The notes: generated by a model not told the origin, from the sequence alone. A DNA stretch of 59,920 nt from Streptomyces sp. NBRC 110611 (GCF_001590865.1 NZ_BBUY01000004.1:425759-485678); one strand, 5' to 3'; positions 33,623-43,004 are shown, counted from the first letter of the stretch. Program-made: numbers and translations.

Positions 33623-34084
33623 TCAGTACCCGCGCGGATACTGCCGGCCGTACGGGTCGTCGTACGGCGAGGCCGGCCGCGGAGCGACGGGGGCGGCCGG
33701 CCGCATCGCCTCGTACCCCGTCCCCATGCCGGGGGCCGGGCGCTGCGGCTGCTGCGGGGCCGGGTAGCCGCCGCGGGTGCCCGCCTGCTGCGGGATGTAG
33801 GGCGCCGGGGTGTGCTGCAGCGGGGTGACCGGCTGCGCGGCGGCGCCCGGGTAGCCGTGGCCGTGGCCCGGCGAGGGCTGGGAGGGCGCGGCCGGCAGAG
33901 CCGGAAGTGACGACGGCAGCGCCGGCAAATAGGACGAACCCGTGTCGTAAGGAGACGGATTCACGCGAATCGGGGCGATCTGCGGGGTGCCGCGTTCGGC
34001 CACGAGGCGGTCGTAGATCGGGGTGTCCGGGAAGGGAGGCGAAGCGTAGTAGCCGCCGCCGTAGGTGGAGCGGGGGGAGGTCAT
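33623..34084 (-). CDS. Pro/Tyr-rich DUF6643-like protein
   Basis: A 153-residue, low-complexity Streptomyces protein. The conserved N-terminus TSPRSTYGGGYYASPPFPD and DTPIYDRLVAERGTPQIAPI are typical of DUF6643 by my recollection; the rest is Pro/Gln/Tyr-rich (PAPYIPQQAGTRGGYPAPQQ). Likely cytoplasmic and disordered, function unknown. The frame is strongly coding; the upstream region to 34509 is intergenic. Confidence 0.75.
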   Translation of the reverse strand: MTSPRSTYGGGYYASPPFPDTPIYDRLVAERGTPQIAPIRVNPSPYDTGSSYLPALPSSLPALPAAPSQPSPGHGHGYPGAAAQPVTPLQHTPAPYIPQQAGTRGGYPAPQQPQRPAPGMGTGYEAMRPAAPVAPRPASPYDDPYGRQYPRGY

Positions 34085-34225
34085 GCCTCATAAGTTAAGC
34101 CCACGATGTGCAGATTGGGGAGCCTGAAAAGCGGGTTGTTTCACGTGTTCGGAGAGGCTCTCGATCGCCAATGCGAGCGAACTTGGGAAAATCGGTCGCG
34201 ATCGCCCGTAGGGATCGTGTAAAGG

Positions 34226-34261
34226 CCTCACTTTTCGCCTCACTTTTCACCTCGCTTCTCG
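34226..34261. repeat. Three tandem 12-mers in the intergenic region
   Basis: Copies CCTCACTTTTCG, CCTCACTTTTCA and CCTCGCTTCTCG lie head to tail in the 425-base gap upstream of the DUF6643-like gene. Phased direct repeats can be regulator sites. No gene is visible in 34085-34509. Confidence 0.6.
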
Positions 34262-34509
34262 CGGGTGAACGAGGGGTGTTCGGGGCCCGCGGCCTGCCGG
34301 GCCAAGTGGTCCGAGCCGGGTCCCTGCCGACAGGTCAACCGGCGGCGTCAATCCGGCAGCCGCCGGAGCACTCCGCGGCCGCCTCTGCGCCGCTCCCGTT
34401 CGTCCGACAAGAGGCACCCGGAAAATCACCCTGACGGAGAAGGTTGCGCCGTCCCGTTGACGCGGCAGGGCGGCGCCTGGCGGTGCGATACGGGGCGCCA
34501 CGCCCGTGC

Positions 34510-35673
34510 TCACGGCGCCCCGTACGTCCGGCCCTTCCACGCCGCACCGCGCCCCCGGTGGTGCCGCACCGCCGAGTCCACCGTCATCAGGAGGTACAGC
34601 AGTGCCGTGCACGGCAGCAGCGGAGCCGACCACCACGGCTGCCCGTAGTAGCGCAGCATCGGCAGGTACGTTCCGCACATCACCGCCCAGGCCGCACCGC
34701 CCGTCGCCGCCGCCACCGGAGCGCCGCCCGCCAGTCCCGACACCAGTGCGGCCGGCGGGACGAGGTACACCAGCGCCAGCCCGAGGACCGTGCCGAGCAG
34801 CAGCGGCGGCCGGTACCGCAGCTGGGCGTAGGCGCTGCGGCTGACCATCCGCCACAGCTCGGCCAGCCGCGGATACGGCCGCACACTGTCCACCCCGTCC
34901 GCCAGCCCCAGCCAGATCCGCCCGCCGGACCGCTTGACCGCCCGCGCCAGCGCCACATCGTCGATCACCGCGTGCCGGATCGCCTCCGGGATCCCCGCCC
35001 GCTCCGCGGCCTCGCGCCGCAGCAGCACACAGCCGCCGGCCGCCGCCGCGGTGCGCGCCCCGGGACGGTTGACCCAGCGGAACGGATACAGCTTCGCGAA
35101 GCAGTACACGAACGCCGGCACGATCAGACGTTCCCACGGCGTCGCCACCCGCAGCCGCGCCATCTGGGACACCAGATCCAGCTCCGCCGAGCGGGCCGCC
35201 GCCGCCAACTCCCGCAGCGATTCCGGCCGGTGCGCGATGTCCGCGTCGGTCAGCAGCAGGTACTCCGGCGCCATCCGCTCCCGCGCCAGCGCCACGCCGT
35301 GCCGCACGGCCCACAGCTTCCCCGTCCACCCGGGCTCGGGCTCACCGGGCGAGGCGACGGTCAGCGGCAGCCCGCCCCGCCCGTCCGCCAGCCGCCGGGC
35401 CAGCGCGCCGGTCCCGTCCGTACTGCCGTCGTCGATCAGGAACACCTCCGCCCGGCCCGGATACTTCTGCCCGAGCAGCGAGGGCAGGCTCGCCGGCAGC
35501 ACCACGGCCTCGTCCCGCGCCGGGACCACCACCGCGACCGACGGCCAGCGCTCCGGGTCCCGGCACCCGGGGTCCGGGCGGTCCGGCAGCCGGACGTCCG
35601 TCCGCCAGAAGAAGCCCTGCCCCAGCAGCAGCCACACCCAGGCCAGCAGCGACCCGGCACCGATCCACTCCAT
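34510..35673 (-). CDS. HpnB-like glycosyltransferase, family 2
   Basis: A 387-residue membrane glycosyltransferase. Glycosyltransferase-2 motifs: VAVVVPARDEA near residue 47, LIDDGSTDGTG near 78, LLLTDADIAH (the DxD) near 139, AVIDDVALARAVKRSGG near 226. Hydrophobic segments flank it (LLAWVWLLLGQGFF at the start, several at the C-terminus). Hopene-associated HpnB proteins of this pattern act in hopanoid-linked sugar transfer; there is no hopanoid gene nearby, so the acceptor is unknown. Confidence 0.85.
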   Translation of the reverse strand: MEWIGAGSLLAWVWLLLGQGFFWRTDVRLPDRPDPGCRDPERWPSVAVVVPARDEAVVLPASLPSLLGQKYPGRAEVFLIDDGSTDGTGALARRLADGRGGLPLTVASPGEPEPGWTGKLWAVRHGVALARERMAPEYLLLTDADIAHRPESLRELAAAARSAELDLVSQMARLRVATPWERLIVPAFVYCFAKLYPFRWVNRPGARTAAAAGGCVLLRREAAERAGIPEAIRHAVIDDVALARAVKRSGGRIWLGLADGVDSVRPYPRLAELWRMVSRSAYAQLRYRPPLLLGTVLGLALVYLVPPAALVSGLAGGAPVAAATGGAAWAVMCGTYLPMLRYYGQPWWSAPLLPCTALLYLLMTVDSAVRHHRGRGAAWKGRTYGAP

Positions 35674-35858
35674 CGCTCCCACGGCCGCAGTCTGCCCCAG
35701 CGCACGGCGTTGTCCGCGCTCCCCGGCCGTACGTGTCCCGCCCCCCCGGAACCCGGGGTCCAGGCTCCCTCCGTGACGCACCCGGGGCGGCCCGCCTCCG
35801 TGCCGAGCCGGTATGACCGGTATGACAAGTCGGGCGCCCGACCCGGTAAAGTGTCCGG

Positions 35859-36656
35859 GTGAAGATCGCGCTCATGGACTCCGGGACCGGGCTGCTCCCC
35901 GCGGCCGCCGCCGTACGCCGACTGCGTCCGGATGCCGATCTGGTGCTGTCCACCGACCCCGACGGCCTGCCGTGGGGCCCGCGCACCCCCGACGATGTCA
36001 CCGCCCACGCCCTGGCCACCGCCCGCGCCGCCGCCGAGCACCGGCCCGACGCGCTGATCGTCGCCTGCAACACCGCGTCCGTCCACGCGCTGCCCGCGCT
36101 CCGTGCCGAGCTGGAGCCGGCCCTGCCGGTCATCGGCACCGTCCCGGCGATCAAGCCCGCCGCGGGCGGCGGCGGCCCGGTCGCCATCTGGGCCACCCCC
36201 GCCACCACCGGCAGCCCCTACCAGCGGGACCTGATCGAACGCTTCGCCCGTGGCGTGGACGTCACCGGCGTGCCTTGCCCGGGCCTCGCCGACGCGGTCG
36301 AGAACGCGGACGAGGCCGCCATCGCCGCCGCCGTCGAGGCCGCCGCGGGCCGCACCCCGCGCGACATCCGGGCCGTGGTGCTGGGCTGCACCCACTACGA
36401 GCTGGTCGCCGAACGGATCCGCGCCGCCCTCCAGCAGCCCGCCGCCCCCGCACTCGTCCTGTACGGATCCGCCGACGCCGTCGCCGCCCAGGCGCTGCGC
36501 CGCATCGGGGCCGAGCCGGCGCCCGCGGCCGCCCCGACCGGCGGACTCAGCGTGATCCACAGCGGCCGCCCGGCCGGGCTGTCGGACGCCGCGCTCGCCT
36601 ATGCCGAGGGCCGGCTGCTCGCCTCCGGCCGTGTGGTGACCACGGGGACGGCCTGA
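35859..36656 (+). CDS. Aspartate/glutamate racemase family protein
   Basis: A 265-residue enzyme of the Asp/Glu racemase fold. The two catalytic Cys lie in IVACNTASVHALP (Cys70) and LGCTHYEL (about residue 178), with MDSGTG at the N-terminus, as in glutamate racemase MurI. It may supply D-glutamate for peptidoglycan, or be a paralogue, since Streptomyces often have a second, essential MurI elsewhere. The GTG start lacks an obvious site and may be leaderless. Confidence 0.8.
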   Translation: MKIALMDSGTGLLPAAAAVRRLRPDADLVLSTDPDGLPWGPRTPDDVTAHALATARAAAEHRPDALIVACNTASVHALPALRAELEPALPVIGTVPAIKPAAGGGGPVAIWATPATTGSPYQRDLIERFARGVDVTGVPCPGLADAVENADEAAIAAAVEAAAGRTPRDIRAVVLGCTHYELVAERIRAALQQPAAPALVLYGSADAVAAQALRRIGAEPAPAAAPTGGLSVIHSGRPAGLSDAALAYAEGRLLASGRVVTTGTA

Positions 36657-36728
36657 GCCGCAGGGCCTGAGTGGGGTGGCCTCCAGGGCCTGAGTCGCGT
36701 GGCCTGCAAGGCCTGAGTCGGTGGTCTG
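36650..36728. repeat. Imperfect GGCCTGAGT repeats after the racemase gene
   Basis: GGCCTGAG occurs four times (at 36650, 36664, 36687 and 36710); the last three follow a 23-base period with GTGGCCT between. Purpose unknown; likely replication slippage. Confidence 0.65.
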
Positions 36729-36829
36729 AGCCCAGCCGGCCGTACCGGCCCGTCCACGTACGCCCTGAGCGGCCGAACGACGCGTCCGGGGTGCTGCCCC
36801 GAAGTGCGAAGGCGCGTACGCTGCGTTTC

Positions 36830-37462
36830 ATGAGGGACCACCCCCACGAGGGGGCAGCAGCCCCCGACAACCACGGCAGCACCGACCTCACAGACCTCGC
36901 CGACCGCGGCGACGGTACGGCGACGCCCACGGGCGGCCCCCGCACGGACGCTCCCGAGGTCTGGTACGGCAGCGCCACCAACCGCGTCCAGTGGCTCCTG
37001 GCCGCGGCGGGCGCGGGCTGTCTGGCCCTGGGCATCGAGCTCGCCGTGAACAGCAGCTGGTCCTCCGGCCTGGCCGCCTTGGTGATGGCGGTGGTCGGTC
37101 TGCTGGCGGTCGGCCTGCTGGTGCTCTTCGGTACGCTCGCCTTCGTCCGTGTCGCCGTACGGGTCGACAAGGACTCCCTGGAAGTGCGGTGCGGCCACAT
37201 CGGAGTGCCGCGCCGCCGGATCCCTCTGGCCAACGTCATCGGCGCCGATGTCGCGCCCCAGGTCACGCCGCGCAACTGGGGCGGCTGGGGTTACCGCTGG
37301 CGCCCCGAGCAGGGCACGGCCGTGGTCGTCCGGCGGGGCGAGGGCCTGGTGCTGAAGCTCGGCGACGGGCGGACGTTCACCATCACCGTCGATGACGCCG
37401 AGGGCGCCGTCCGCGCCATCCGCCGCCGGCTCACGGGGAAGGGGACTCCGGCGGGCGCCTGA
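36830..37462 (+). CDS. Membrane protein of unknown function with PH-like tail
   Basis: A 210-residue protein. Two hydrophobic spans (VQWLLAAAGAGCLALGIELAV, then LAALVMAVVGLLAVGLLVLF) precede a beta-rich domain (VRVDKDSLEVRCGHIGVPRRRI, VVVRRGEGLVLKLGDGRTFT), which resembles bacterial PH-like domains. The acidic, disordered N-terminus (GTATPTGGPRTD) is cytosolic. No named family assigned. Start ATG 36830 has little leader and may be leaderless. Confidence 0.7.
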   Translation: MRDHPHEGAAAPDNHGSTDLTDLADRGDGTATPTGGPRTDAPEVWYGSATNRVQWLLAAAGAGCLALGIELAVNSSWSSGLAALVMAVVGLLAVGLLVLFGTLAFVRVAVRVDKDSLEVRCGHIGVPRRRIPLANVIGADVAPQVTPRNWGGWGYRWRPEQGTAVVVRRGEGLVLKLGDGRTFTITVDDAEGAVRAIRRRLTGKGTPAGA

Positions 37463-37624
37463 GGGCGGGGTGCGTGCGCGGTTCGGGGCGCGTGCGCGAT
37501 GTCGGGGTGTGAGCGGTGTCGGGGGTGCGGGAAACGGGGCGTGGGGGTGAACCGGGGCGTGCGCACGGGGGCACCACCGCACCGTTGTCCGGGGTATTTC
37601 CGGGAGGTGCCGTAGGGTCGGGGC

Positions 37625-38146
37625 ATGGGAACCCCCGACTTCATCCGGGACCTCCGGAGCTCCATCGGCCGGCAGTTGCTGTGGCTTCCCGGGGTGACCG
37701 CGGTGGTCTTCGACGACCAGGGCCGGATCCTGCTGGGCAGGCGGTCCGACACCGGCGGCTGGGCGGTGATCGGCGGGATCCCCGAGCCCGGTGAACAGCC
37801 GGCCGAGACCGCGGTCCGTGAGGTCTTCGAGGAGACCGCGGTACGGGTCGTGCCCGAGCGGGTGGTCCTCGTGGAGACCACACCGCCCATCCACTACCCC
37901 AACGGTGATGTGTGCCAGTTCATGGACGTGACACTGCGCTGCCGGGCGGTCGGCGGCGAGGCGCGGGTCAACGATGACGAGTCCCTGGACGTGGGCTGGT
38001 TCCCGCTCGACGCGCTGCCGCAGCTGGACGATCACGCGCTGACGCGTATCAAACGGGCGCTGGACGACGGGCCGGCGTGGTTCCACGGGACGGATGAGCC
38101 ACCGGCCGAGGACCCCGCGGTCGCACGGCAGGGGGCGCAGGGCTGA
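37625..38146 (+). CDS. NUDIX hydrolase
   Basis: A 173-residue enzyme with the Nudix box GGIPEPGEQPAETAVREVFEETAV (G-x5-E-x7-R-E-x2-E-E), residues about 55-78, which binds metal and cleaves nucleoside diphosphate-linked substrates. VTAVVFDDQGRILLGRRSDT sits before it. Substrate not predictable; a housecleaning role is typical. The C-terminus is short and acidic. Confidence 0.9.
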   Translation: MGTPDFIRDLRSSIGRQLLWLPGVTAVVFDDQGRILLGRRSDTGGWAVIGGIPEPGEQPAETAVREVFEETAVRVVPERVVLVETTPPIHYPNGDVCQFMDVTLRCRAVGGEARVNDDESLDVGWFPLDALPQLDDHALTRIKRALDDGPAWFHGTDEPPAEDPAVARQGAQG

Positions 38147-38208
38147 GGACCGACGACTGAGGGCCGACGACGCCGACGACTGAGGGCTGACAGTCCAGCG
38201 CTCAGCGC

Positions 38209-38751
38209 TCACAGTTCTTCCGTCGACGGCTCGTCCATCGGGAGGGACGGCTCACCTGGCAGCGTCGGCAGCTGGGACCCGGAGTCGTCCGGAGCGTCCG
38301 GTCCGGCCGGCTGCTCCGTGTGCATTTCGCGTCGGCCGGACCGGCAGGCCGTGATCCACGTCCCGGTGGGTCCGCTGTCGTACCGGCAGAGCCAGCCGCG
38401 CACGGAGAGCTCCGCCGGGCCGCCGCCGGATCCGGGTGGCGCCCGGAGGAAGAACTCCGTCATCACGTCGCGCGCCTCCGGGCACTCGACCGTCCCGTCG
38501 GCGCCCGGGTCCGCGTAGAGCGAGACATCGCCGGCCGCGCCGAGCGCGCCCTTGATCTCACCGCAGCCCACCGGCTGCCCGGGGACGGCGGGTGAGCCGT
38601 CGGTGCCGGGGTCCGAGCGCTGCGGGTCCGGCACCGTACCGCTGCCGCCGGACGGCGACCCGGCGGCCGGCCCCTCCCCCTCCCCCGCCGCGCCGCACGC
38701 CGAGGCGGCCAGGCCGAGCAGCACGGTCGGCACGACGATGAGCCTGCGCAT
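38209..38751 (-). CDS. Putative lipoprotein, 180 residues
   Basis: Signal sequence RRLIVVPTVLLGLAASACGAA with lipobox LAASAC; Cys19 would be lipidated, then a Gly/Ser/Pro-rich linker. The later part has conserved Cys (GCGEIKGAL, VECPEARDV, GWLCRYD) that could form two disulfides. Likely cell-surface bound; function unknown. 38752-39137 holds no supported gene apart from the upstream of bL37. Confidence 0.8.
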   Translation of the reverse strand: MRRLIVVPTVLLGLAASACGAAGEGEGPAAGSPSGGSGTVPDPQRSDPGTDGSPAVPGQPVGCGEIKGALGAAGDVSLYADPGADGTVECPEARDVMTEFFLRAPPGSGGGPAELSVRGWLCRYDSGPTGTWITACRSGRREMHTEQPAGPDAPDDSGSQLPTLPGEPSLPMDEPSTEEL

Positions 38752-39137
38752 GTCGGTCTCCCTCGTGGCGCTTGTGGCGGCGGCGCGCCGACGGCACGCT
38801 GCGTCGTATGACGCTAGGAGGCCCGCGGGGCGGTGGCGATCCGGGGCGGCCGTTCAGGTGAACGGGGTTCCGCTCCGGATGCGGGGCGCGCCAGGGTGCG
38901 GCAACGTGGATCCATGCCCGGCCGGCGCCCGGCTCAGGCGCCCAACTGGTGCTCGACCGGCGCCCGGTGGGAGCACGGCGGGCCCGTTCGCCCGTCTCCC
39001 GGAGCGTCGTCCCACGGTCCGCCGTGCCCCCACCGGACATCGGATTGCGCCGGACACCCTCGGGGGCCGGGGCTCCGCCAAGTGGTAGAACAGCGGCGCA
39101 ACGCACAGTCGCAGCAGAGCGGAGAAGGGAGACCGCG

Positions 39138-39215
39138 ATGTCCTCGAAGCGCCGTCGCAAGAAGAAGTCCCGTCGCAAGAACGGGGCCAACCACGGTAAG
39201 CGTCCCCAGTCCTGA
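39138..39215 (+). CDS. bL37-like ribosomal protein, 25 residues
   Basis: Product MSSKRRRKKKSRRKNGANHG then KRPQS is very basic and matches my memory of the actinobacterial bL37 peptide of the 50S subunit. GGGAG precedes the ATG by seven bases. It is too short for ordinary gene finders. Confirm by comparing with the mycobacterial bL37 sequence. Confidence 0.75.
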   Translation: MSSKRRRKKKSRRKNGANHGKRPQS

Positions 39216-39364
39216 GCCGAAGACCGGCGACTGGCCCACGATCGGTCCATGACCGGTCCTCGACCGGGGTCGCCTGTGGGGGTGGCCCCGGTCCGCGACG
39301 GGCGCCGGAAGCCGGAGAATGCCCCGCTTCACGGCAAATTTCCCCGGTCGCCTATCATCGACGG

Positions 39365-39688
39365 ATGATTTTTATCGTCGTCAAGTTTTCCGTAAAGCCC
39401 GAGCACGCCGAAGAGTGGCCCCACGCGGTCGAGGCCTTCACCCAGGCCACCCGCGCCGAACCCGGCAACCTGTGGTTCGAGTGGTCCCGCAGCATCGACG
39501 ACCCCCACACCTACGTCCTCGTCGAGGCCTTCCGGGACGGTACCGGCGAGGCGCACGTCAACTCCGACCACTTCCGTGCCGGCCTCGAAACCATGCGCCC
39601 CCTCCTGCGCCGCACCCCCGAGATCGTCAGCACCACCATCGAGGGCGCGGACGGCTGGAGCGCGATGGGCGAGCTCACCATCGACTGA
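39365..39688 (+). CDS. Antibiotic biosynthesis monooxygenase (ABM) domain protein
   Basis: A 107-residue protein of ABM fold: IFIVVKFSVKPEHAEEW, then EPGNLWFEWSRS, then YVLVEAFRDGTGEAHVNS DHF-like segments, as in YgiN and other quinol or heme-free monooxygenases. Forms homodimers in the family. No pathway is next to it; a housekeeping role is likely. Confidence 0.85.
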   Translation: MIFIVVKFSVKPEHAEEWPHAVEAFTQATRAEPGNLWFEWSRSIDDPHTYVLVEAFRDGTGEAHVNSDHFRAGLETMRPLLRRTPEIVSTTIEGADGWSAMGELTID

Positions 39689-39775
39689 CGCAGACGGCGC
39701 AGACCGCGCAGACCGGCTGGTGACTCACCAGTGACCGGCCGGAGACCGGCGGGCACCGGCCTATCCGAGCACCGG

Positions 39776-41167
39776 CTATCCGACCAGATGCCCGAGGAAC
39801 CAGTCCCTGGCCAGGTCGGCCACCTGGTCGAGGGCCCCGTGCTCCTCGAAGAGGTGGGTGGCGCCGGGAACGATCTCGAGCTGGGTCTCGCAGCGCAGCG
39901 CCTCCTTGGCCTCGCGGTTGAGGTCGAGGACCAAGGGGTCGTTGCCGCCGACGATGAGCAGCGTCGGCGCCCGCACGCCGACCAGCAGCGGACCGGCGAG
40001 ATCGGGGCGGCCGCCGCGGGATACCACGGCGCCGATGTCCGCGTTGGGGGCCGCGGCGGCCCGGAGCGCTGCTGCGGCCCCGGTGCTCGCGCCGAAGTAG
40101 CCGATCGGTACGGAGACCCGGCCGCGCAGCCATTCGGTGGCGTCGGTCAGCCGCCCGGCGAGCGTTTCGATGTCGAAGACGTTCGCCCGGTCGGCCTCCT
40201 CCGCCGGGGTGAGCAGATCGAAGAGCAGTGTGCCCAGCCCCGCCCGGTTCAGGGCGGCGGCCACCCGCCGGTTCCGCGGACTGTGGCGGCTGCTGCCGGA
40301 GCCGTGCGCGAACATCACCACGGCCTTGGCGCCGGACGGCAGGTCGAGGTCACCGGTGAGCCGGACGCCGGCAGCGTCGATCGCCACTTCTTCCGTCACG
40401 TCGCCATCGGCCTCCGTGCCCGCACCCGTACCCGTGCCCGTATCCGTATCCGTATCCGTATGCGGAGTGTCCGGGGCATCCGGAGTGTGTGGGCCCGTGG
40501 GTGCGTCCGAGCCCGTGTCCGTCCCGCTCGCGGCCTGCTCCAGCAGGGAGATGACCTCGTCGTCCGGTGTCTGGGAGAAGTCCCGGTACCATTCGCCCAC
40601 GGCGGAGAACCCGAACGGCGTGGACAGACAGACGAGTTCATCGGCCTGGGCGCGGAGCCGCTCGGCCGCCTCCGGCGGCGCCACCGGGGCGGCCAGCACC
40701 ACTCGGGCCGCGCCCTGTGCCCGTACCACCTGGCACGCGGCGGCCGCCGTGGCGCCGGTGGCGATCCCGTCGTCCACCACGATCGCGGTCCGTCCGGTGA
40801 GGGGCAGCCGGGTCCGCCCGGCGCGGAACCGGTGGGCCTGCCGGGTGAGTTCGGCTGCCTCGGCCTGCTCCACGGAGTCCAGATCGTCCTGGCCGAGCCG
40901 GCCACGGCGGACGATGTCGTCGCTGATCACCCGTACGCCGCCCTCGCCGATGGCGCCGAACCCCAGCTCGCGCTGGTAGGGGACCCCCAGTTTGCGGACC
41001 ACGATCACATCCAGTGGCGCGTGGAGCGCGCGGGCCACTTGGAAGGCCACCGGGACTCCGCCCCGGGGCAGGCCCAGCACGACCGGATTCTCCCCCTCCA
41101 GGTGCCGGAGCGCTTCGGCGAGGCGCTGCCCCGCGTCCACGCGATCGGTGAACAGCACAGTGCGCAC
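39776..41167 (-). CDS. Phosphoribosyltransferase / alpha-beta hydrolase fusion
   Basis: A 463-residue two-domain protein. Residues 1-210 are a PRTase: VLGLPRGGVPVAFQVARAL and the PRPP loop AIVVDDGIATGATAAAACQVV. A repetitive Asp/Thr/Gly linker (DTDTDTGTGTGAGTE, about 230-255) leads into a dienelactone-hydrolase-like domain: MFAHGSGSSRHSPRN, GYFGASTGAAAAL (Ser elbow) and VPGATHLFEE (His). The same fusion occurs elsewhere in actinobacteria. PRTases of this class process nucleobases; why it is joined to a hydrolase is unknown. Confidence 0.87.
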   Translation of the reverse strand: MRTVLFTDRVDAGQRLAEALRHLEGENPVVLGLPRGGVPVAFQVARALHAPLDVIVVRKLGVPYQRELGFGAIGEGGVRVISDDIVRRGRLGQDDLDSVEQAEAAELTRQAHRFRAGRTRLPLTGRTAIVVDDGIATGATAAAACQVVRAQGAARVVLAAPVAPPEAAERLRAQADELVCLSTPFGFSAVGEWYRDFSQTPDDEVISLLEQAASGTDTGSDAPTGPHTPDAPDTPHTDTDTDTGTGTGAGTEADGDVTEEVAIDAAGVRLTGDLDLPSGAKAVVMFAHGSGSSRHSPRNRRVAAALNRAGLGTLLFDLLTPAEEADRANVFDIETLAGRLTDATEWLRGRVSVPIGYFGASTGAAAALRAAAAPNADIGAVVSRGGRPDLAGPLLVGVRAPTLLIVGGNDPLVLDLNREAKEALRCETQLEIVPGATHLFEEHGALDQVADLARDWFLGHLVG

Positions 41168-41318
41168 CCCCTAGCCAGGGGAGACGGTAGCCACGTCCAC
41201 ACCTCACTTCGACGAAACCGCAGATGCCCGGGGTCCGCAAGTCGGCGCCGCGGGCCGCGGAGGCCGCGACGGGCGCGCGGATCGTACGGCCGGCGGCTCC
41301 GGTGGTTACGGTCGGCAT

Positions 41319-42149
41319 ATGGCAGGAATCCGCGCGGTGCTGATCGATATCGACGGTGTGCTCACGGTGTCCTGGAAAGCGCTGCCCGGCGCGGTCGAGG
41401 CGATGGCACGGCTGCGCGCCGCGGGGCTGCCCTTCGTGCTGGTCACCAACACCACCTCACGGACCCGCGCGGTGATCGCCGGGCGACTGGCCGGCGAGGG
41501 GTTTCCGGTCTGCCCCGACGACATTCTCACCGCCCCCGCCGTCACCGCGGCCTACCTGCGGGAACACCATCCGGACGCGCGCTGTCTGCTGATCAGCAGC
41601 GGTGATGTCCGGGACGACCTGGAGGGCGTGCGGATCGTGACCACCACCGTGGACGCCACGGAGCACGCCGGTGCGGGGGCGGGCGGGGACGGGGGAGGGG
41701 CGGCGCCGGACGTGGTGGTCTTCGGCGGCGCGGGCGAGGAGTTCGGCTATCCGGCGCTCAACGCCGCCTTCCGGCATCTGCAGCGCGGTGCCCGGCTGGT
41801 CGCCATGCACCGGAACCTGTACTGGCGCACCGCCGGCGGGCTGGACCTCGACACCGGCGCGTTTCTGCTCGGGCTGGAGCGGGCGGCCCGGGTCGAGGCG
41901 GTGGTCACCGGCAAACCCGCCGCGACGTTCTTCGCCACCGCGCTGGCCCACCTCGGCGCCGACGCCTCGGAGACGCTGATGGTGGGCGACGACATCGAGT
42001 CCGACGTGCTGGCGGCCCAGCGGTGCGGGATCACGGGGGTGCTCGTCAAGACCGGCAAGTATCTGCCGGAGACCCACCGGGCGGCCGACGGCACCCCGGA
42101 CCATGTGCTCGACTCCTTCGCCGATCTGCCCTCGCTGCTCGCACGCTGA
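41319..42149 (+). CDS. HAD-IIA family phosphatase
   Basis: A 276-residue HAD hydrolase, LHPP/NagD-like subfamily. Motif I LIDIDGVL near residue 8 (nucleophile Asp), motif II FVLVTNTTS near 39, a lysine in VVTGKPA near 190, motif IV MVGDDIESD near 223. The C2 cap lies between. Substrates in this family include nucleotides and sugar phosphates. Divergent from the PRTase fusion upstream. Confidence 0.88.
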   Translation: MAGIRAVLIDIDGVLTVSWKALPGAVEAMARLRAAGLPFVLVTNTTSRTRAVIAGRLAGEGFPVCPDDILTAPAVTAAYLREHHPDARCLLISSGDVRDDLEGVRIVTTTVDATEHAGAGAGGDGGGAAPDVVVFGGAGEEFGYPALNAAFRHLQRGARLVAMHRNLYWRTAGGLDLDTGAFLLGLERAARVEAVVTGKPAATFFATALAHLGADASETLMVGDDIESDVLAAQRCGITGVLVKTGKYLPETHRAADGTPDHVLDSFADLPSLLAR

Positions 42150-42199
42150 TCCCGCACCGCGCCGTGCTCACTCTTCGACCGGTGCGCGGTGCGCGGTGC

Positions 42200-42940
42200 T
42201 CACGCCTCGCCGCGCCGTACGGACTCCTCGCCCGCCGTACGGACCAACGCCGCGATCCGCGCCGCCGTCCAGTGGCCGCGGGCTCCCGGGCAGTCCGCCA
42301 GGTACGCGGCGGCCCGGTGCGGGCTCCATCCGTGCGCCGCGACGATGCCGGCCGCGATGTGCTCCAGATAGGCCGCGGCGGGCGGATTCAGGCCCACGGT
42401 GCCGTCCGCGCTGCTCCAGGGGGCCGTGAAGGTCAGCACCGGATGGCCGTCCAGCACCCCGGCGCACACCAGGGTTTCGTAGTGGCCCGGGCCGAGCCGG
42501 GCCCGGCCGTGTACGAGGACCTCCGTGAGGTCGAGATCCCCGACCGGGGCGCGGTCCATCTCCTGGGTCGCGATATCGGAGAACTGAGAGAGCGTCAGGA
42601 GGTAGGCGCGGGCCGGGATTCCGGGCGGCTCCGGGGCGCCGGACGGCTCGCGGCCGGGGTCGTAGAAGGCCCGGCCGCCGGTCCAGGTCTGCGACTCGGT
42701 GGCGAAGTACAGCAGCCCGGGCAGCATCACCGGGACGGAACGGGCCGGGGGGCTGGGGTCCCGGCAGCCGGGGTAGTCGCGCAGCCCGCCGCTCGGCCGT
42801 CCGCCGGCGAGGTAGCAGGCCAGCCGGGCCGGATCCATGTTGGAGCCGTACGCGGCGTACCAGAGCCGGCCGGTGCGGCCGAGCCCACGGGCGGCTTCGG
42901 GCGAGCCGTGCAGCGCTTCGAGGCGTCGGGGCCTGGTCAC
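42200..42940 (-). CDS. Gamma-glutamylcyclotransferase-like protein
   Basis: A 246-residue protein that contains WYAAYGSNMDPARL near residue 27, the GGCT-fold signature (YGS) of gamma-glutamylcyclotransferases, and YETLVCAGVLDGHPVLTFT. The C-terminal half looks unique (YLEHIAAGIVAAHG). Older annotations call these histone deacetylases without basis. Divergent from the DNA ligase gene; roles could be in glutathione-like or amino acid turnover, but mycothiol bacteria lack glutathione, so the substrate is open. Confidence 0.78.
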   Translation of the reverse strand: MTRPRRLEALHGSPEAARGLGRTGRLWYAAYGSNMDPARLACYLAGGRPSGGLRDYPGCRDPSPPARSVPVMLPGLLYFATESQTWTGGRAFYDPGREPSGAPEPPGIPARAYLLTLSQFSDIATQEMDRAPVGDLDLTEVLVHGRARLGPGHYETLVCAGVLDGHPVLTFTAPWSSADGTVGLNPPAAAYLEHIAAGIVAAHGWSPHRAAAYLADCPGARGHWTAARIAALVRTAGEESVRRGEA

Positions 42941-43004
42941 ATGCCCACGTTACGTGCGGCCGGGCGCGGCTGCGACGGCACCGCCACGGAGGGACCATGG
43001 CACT

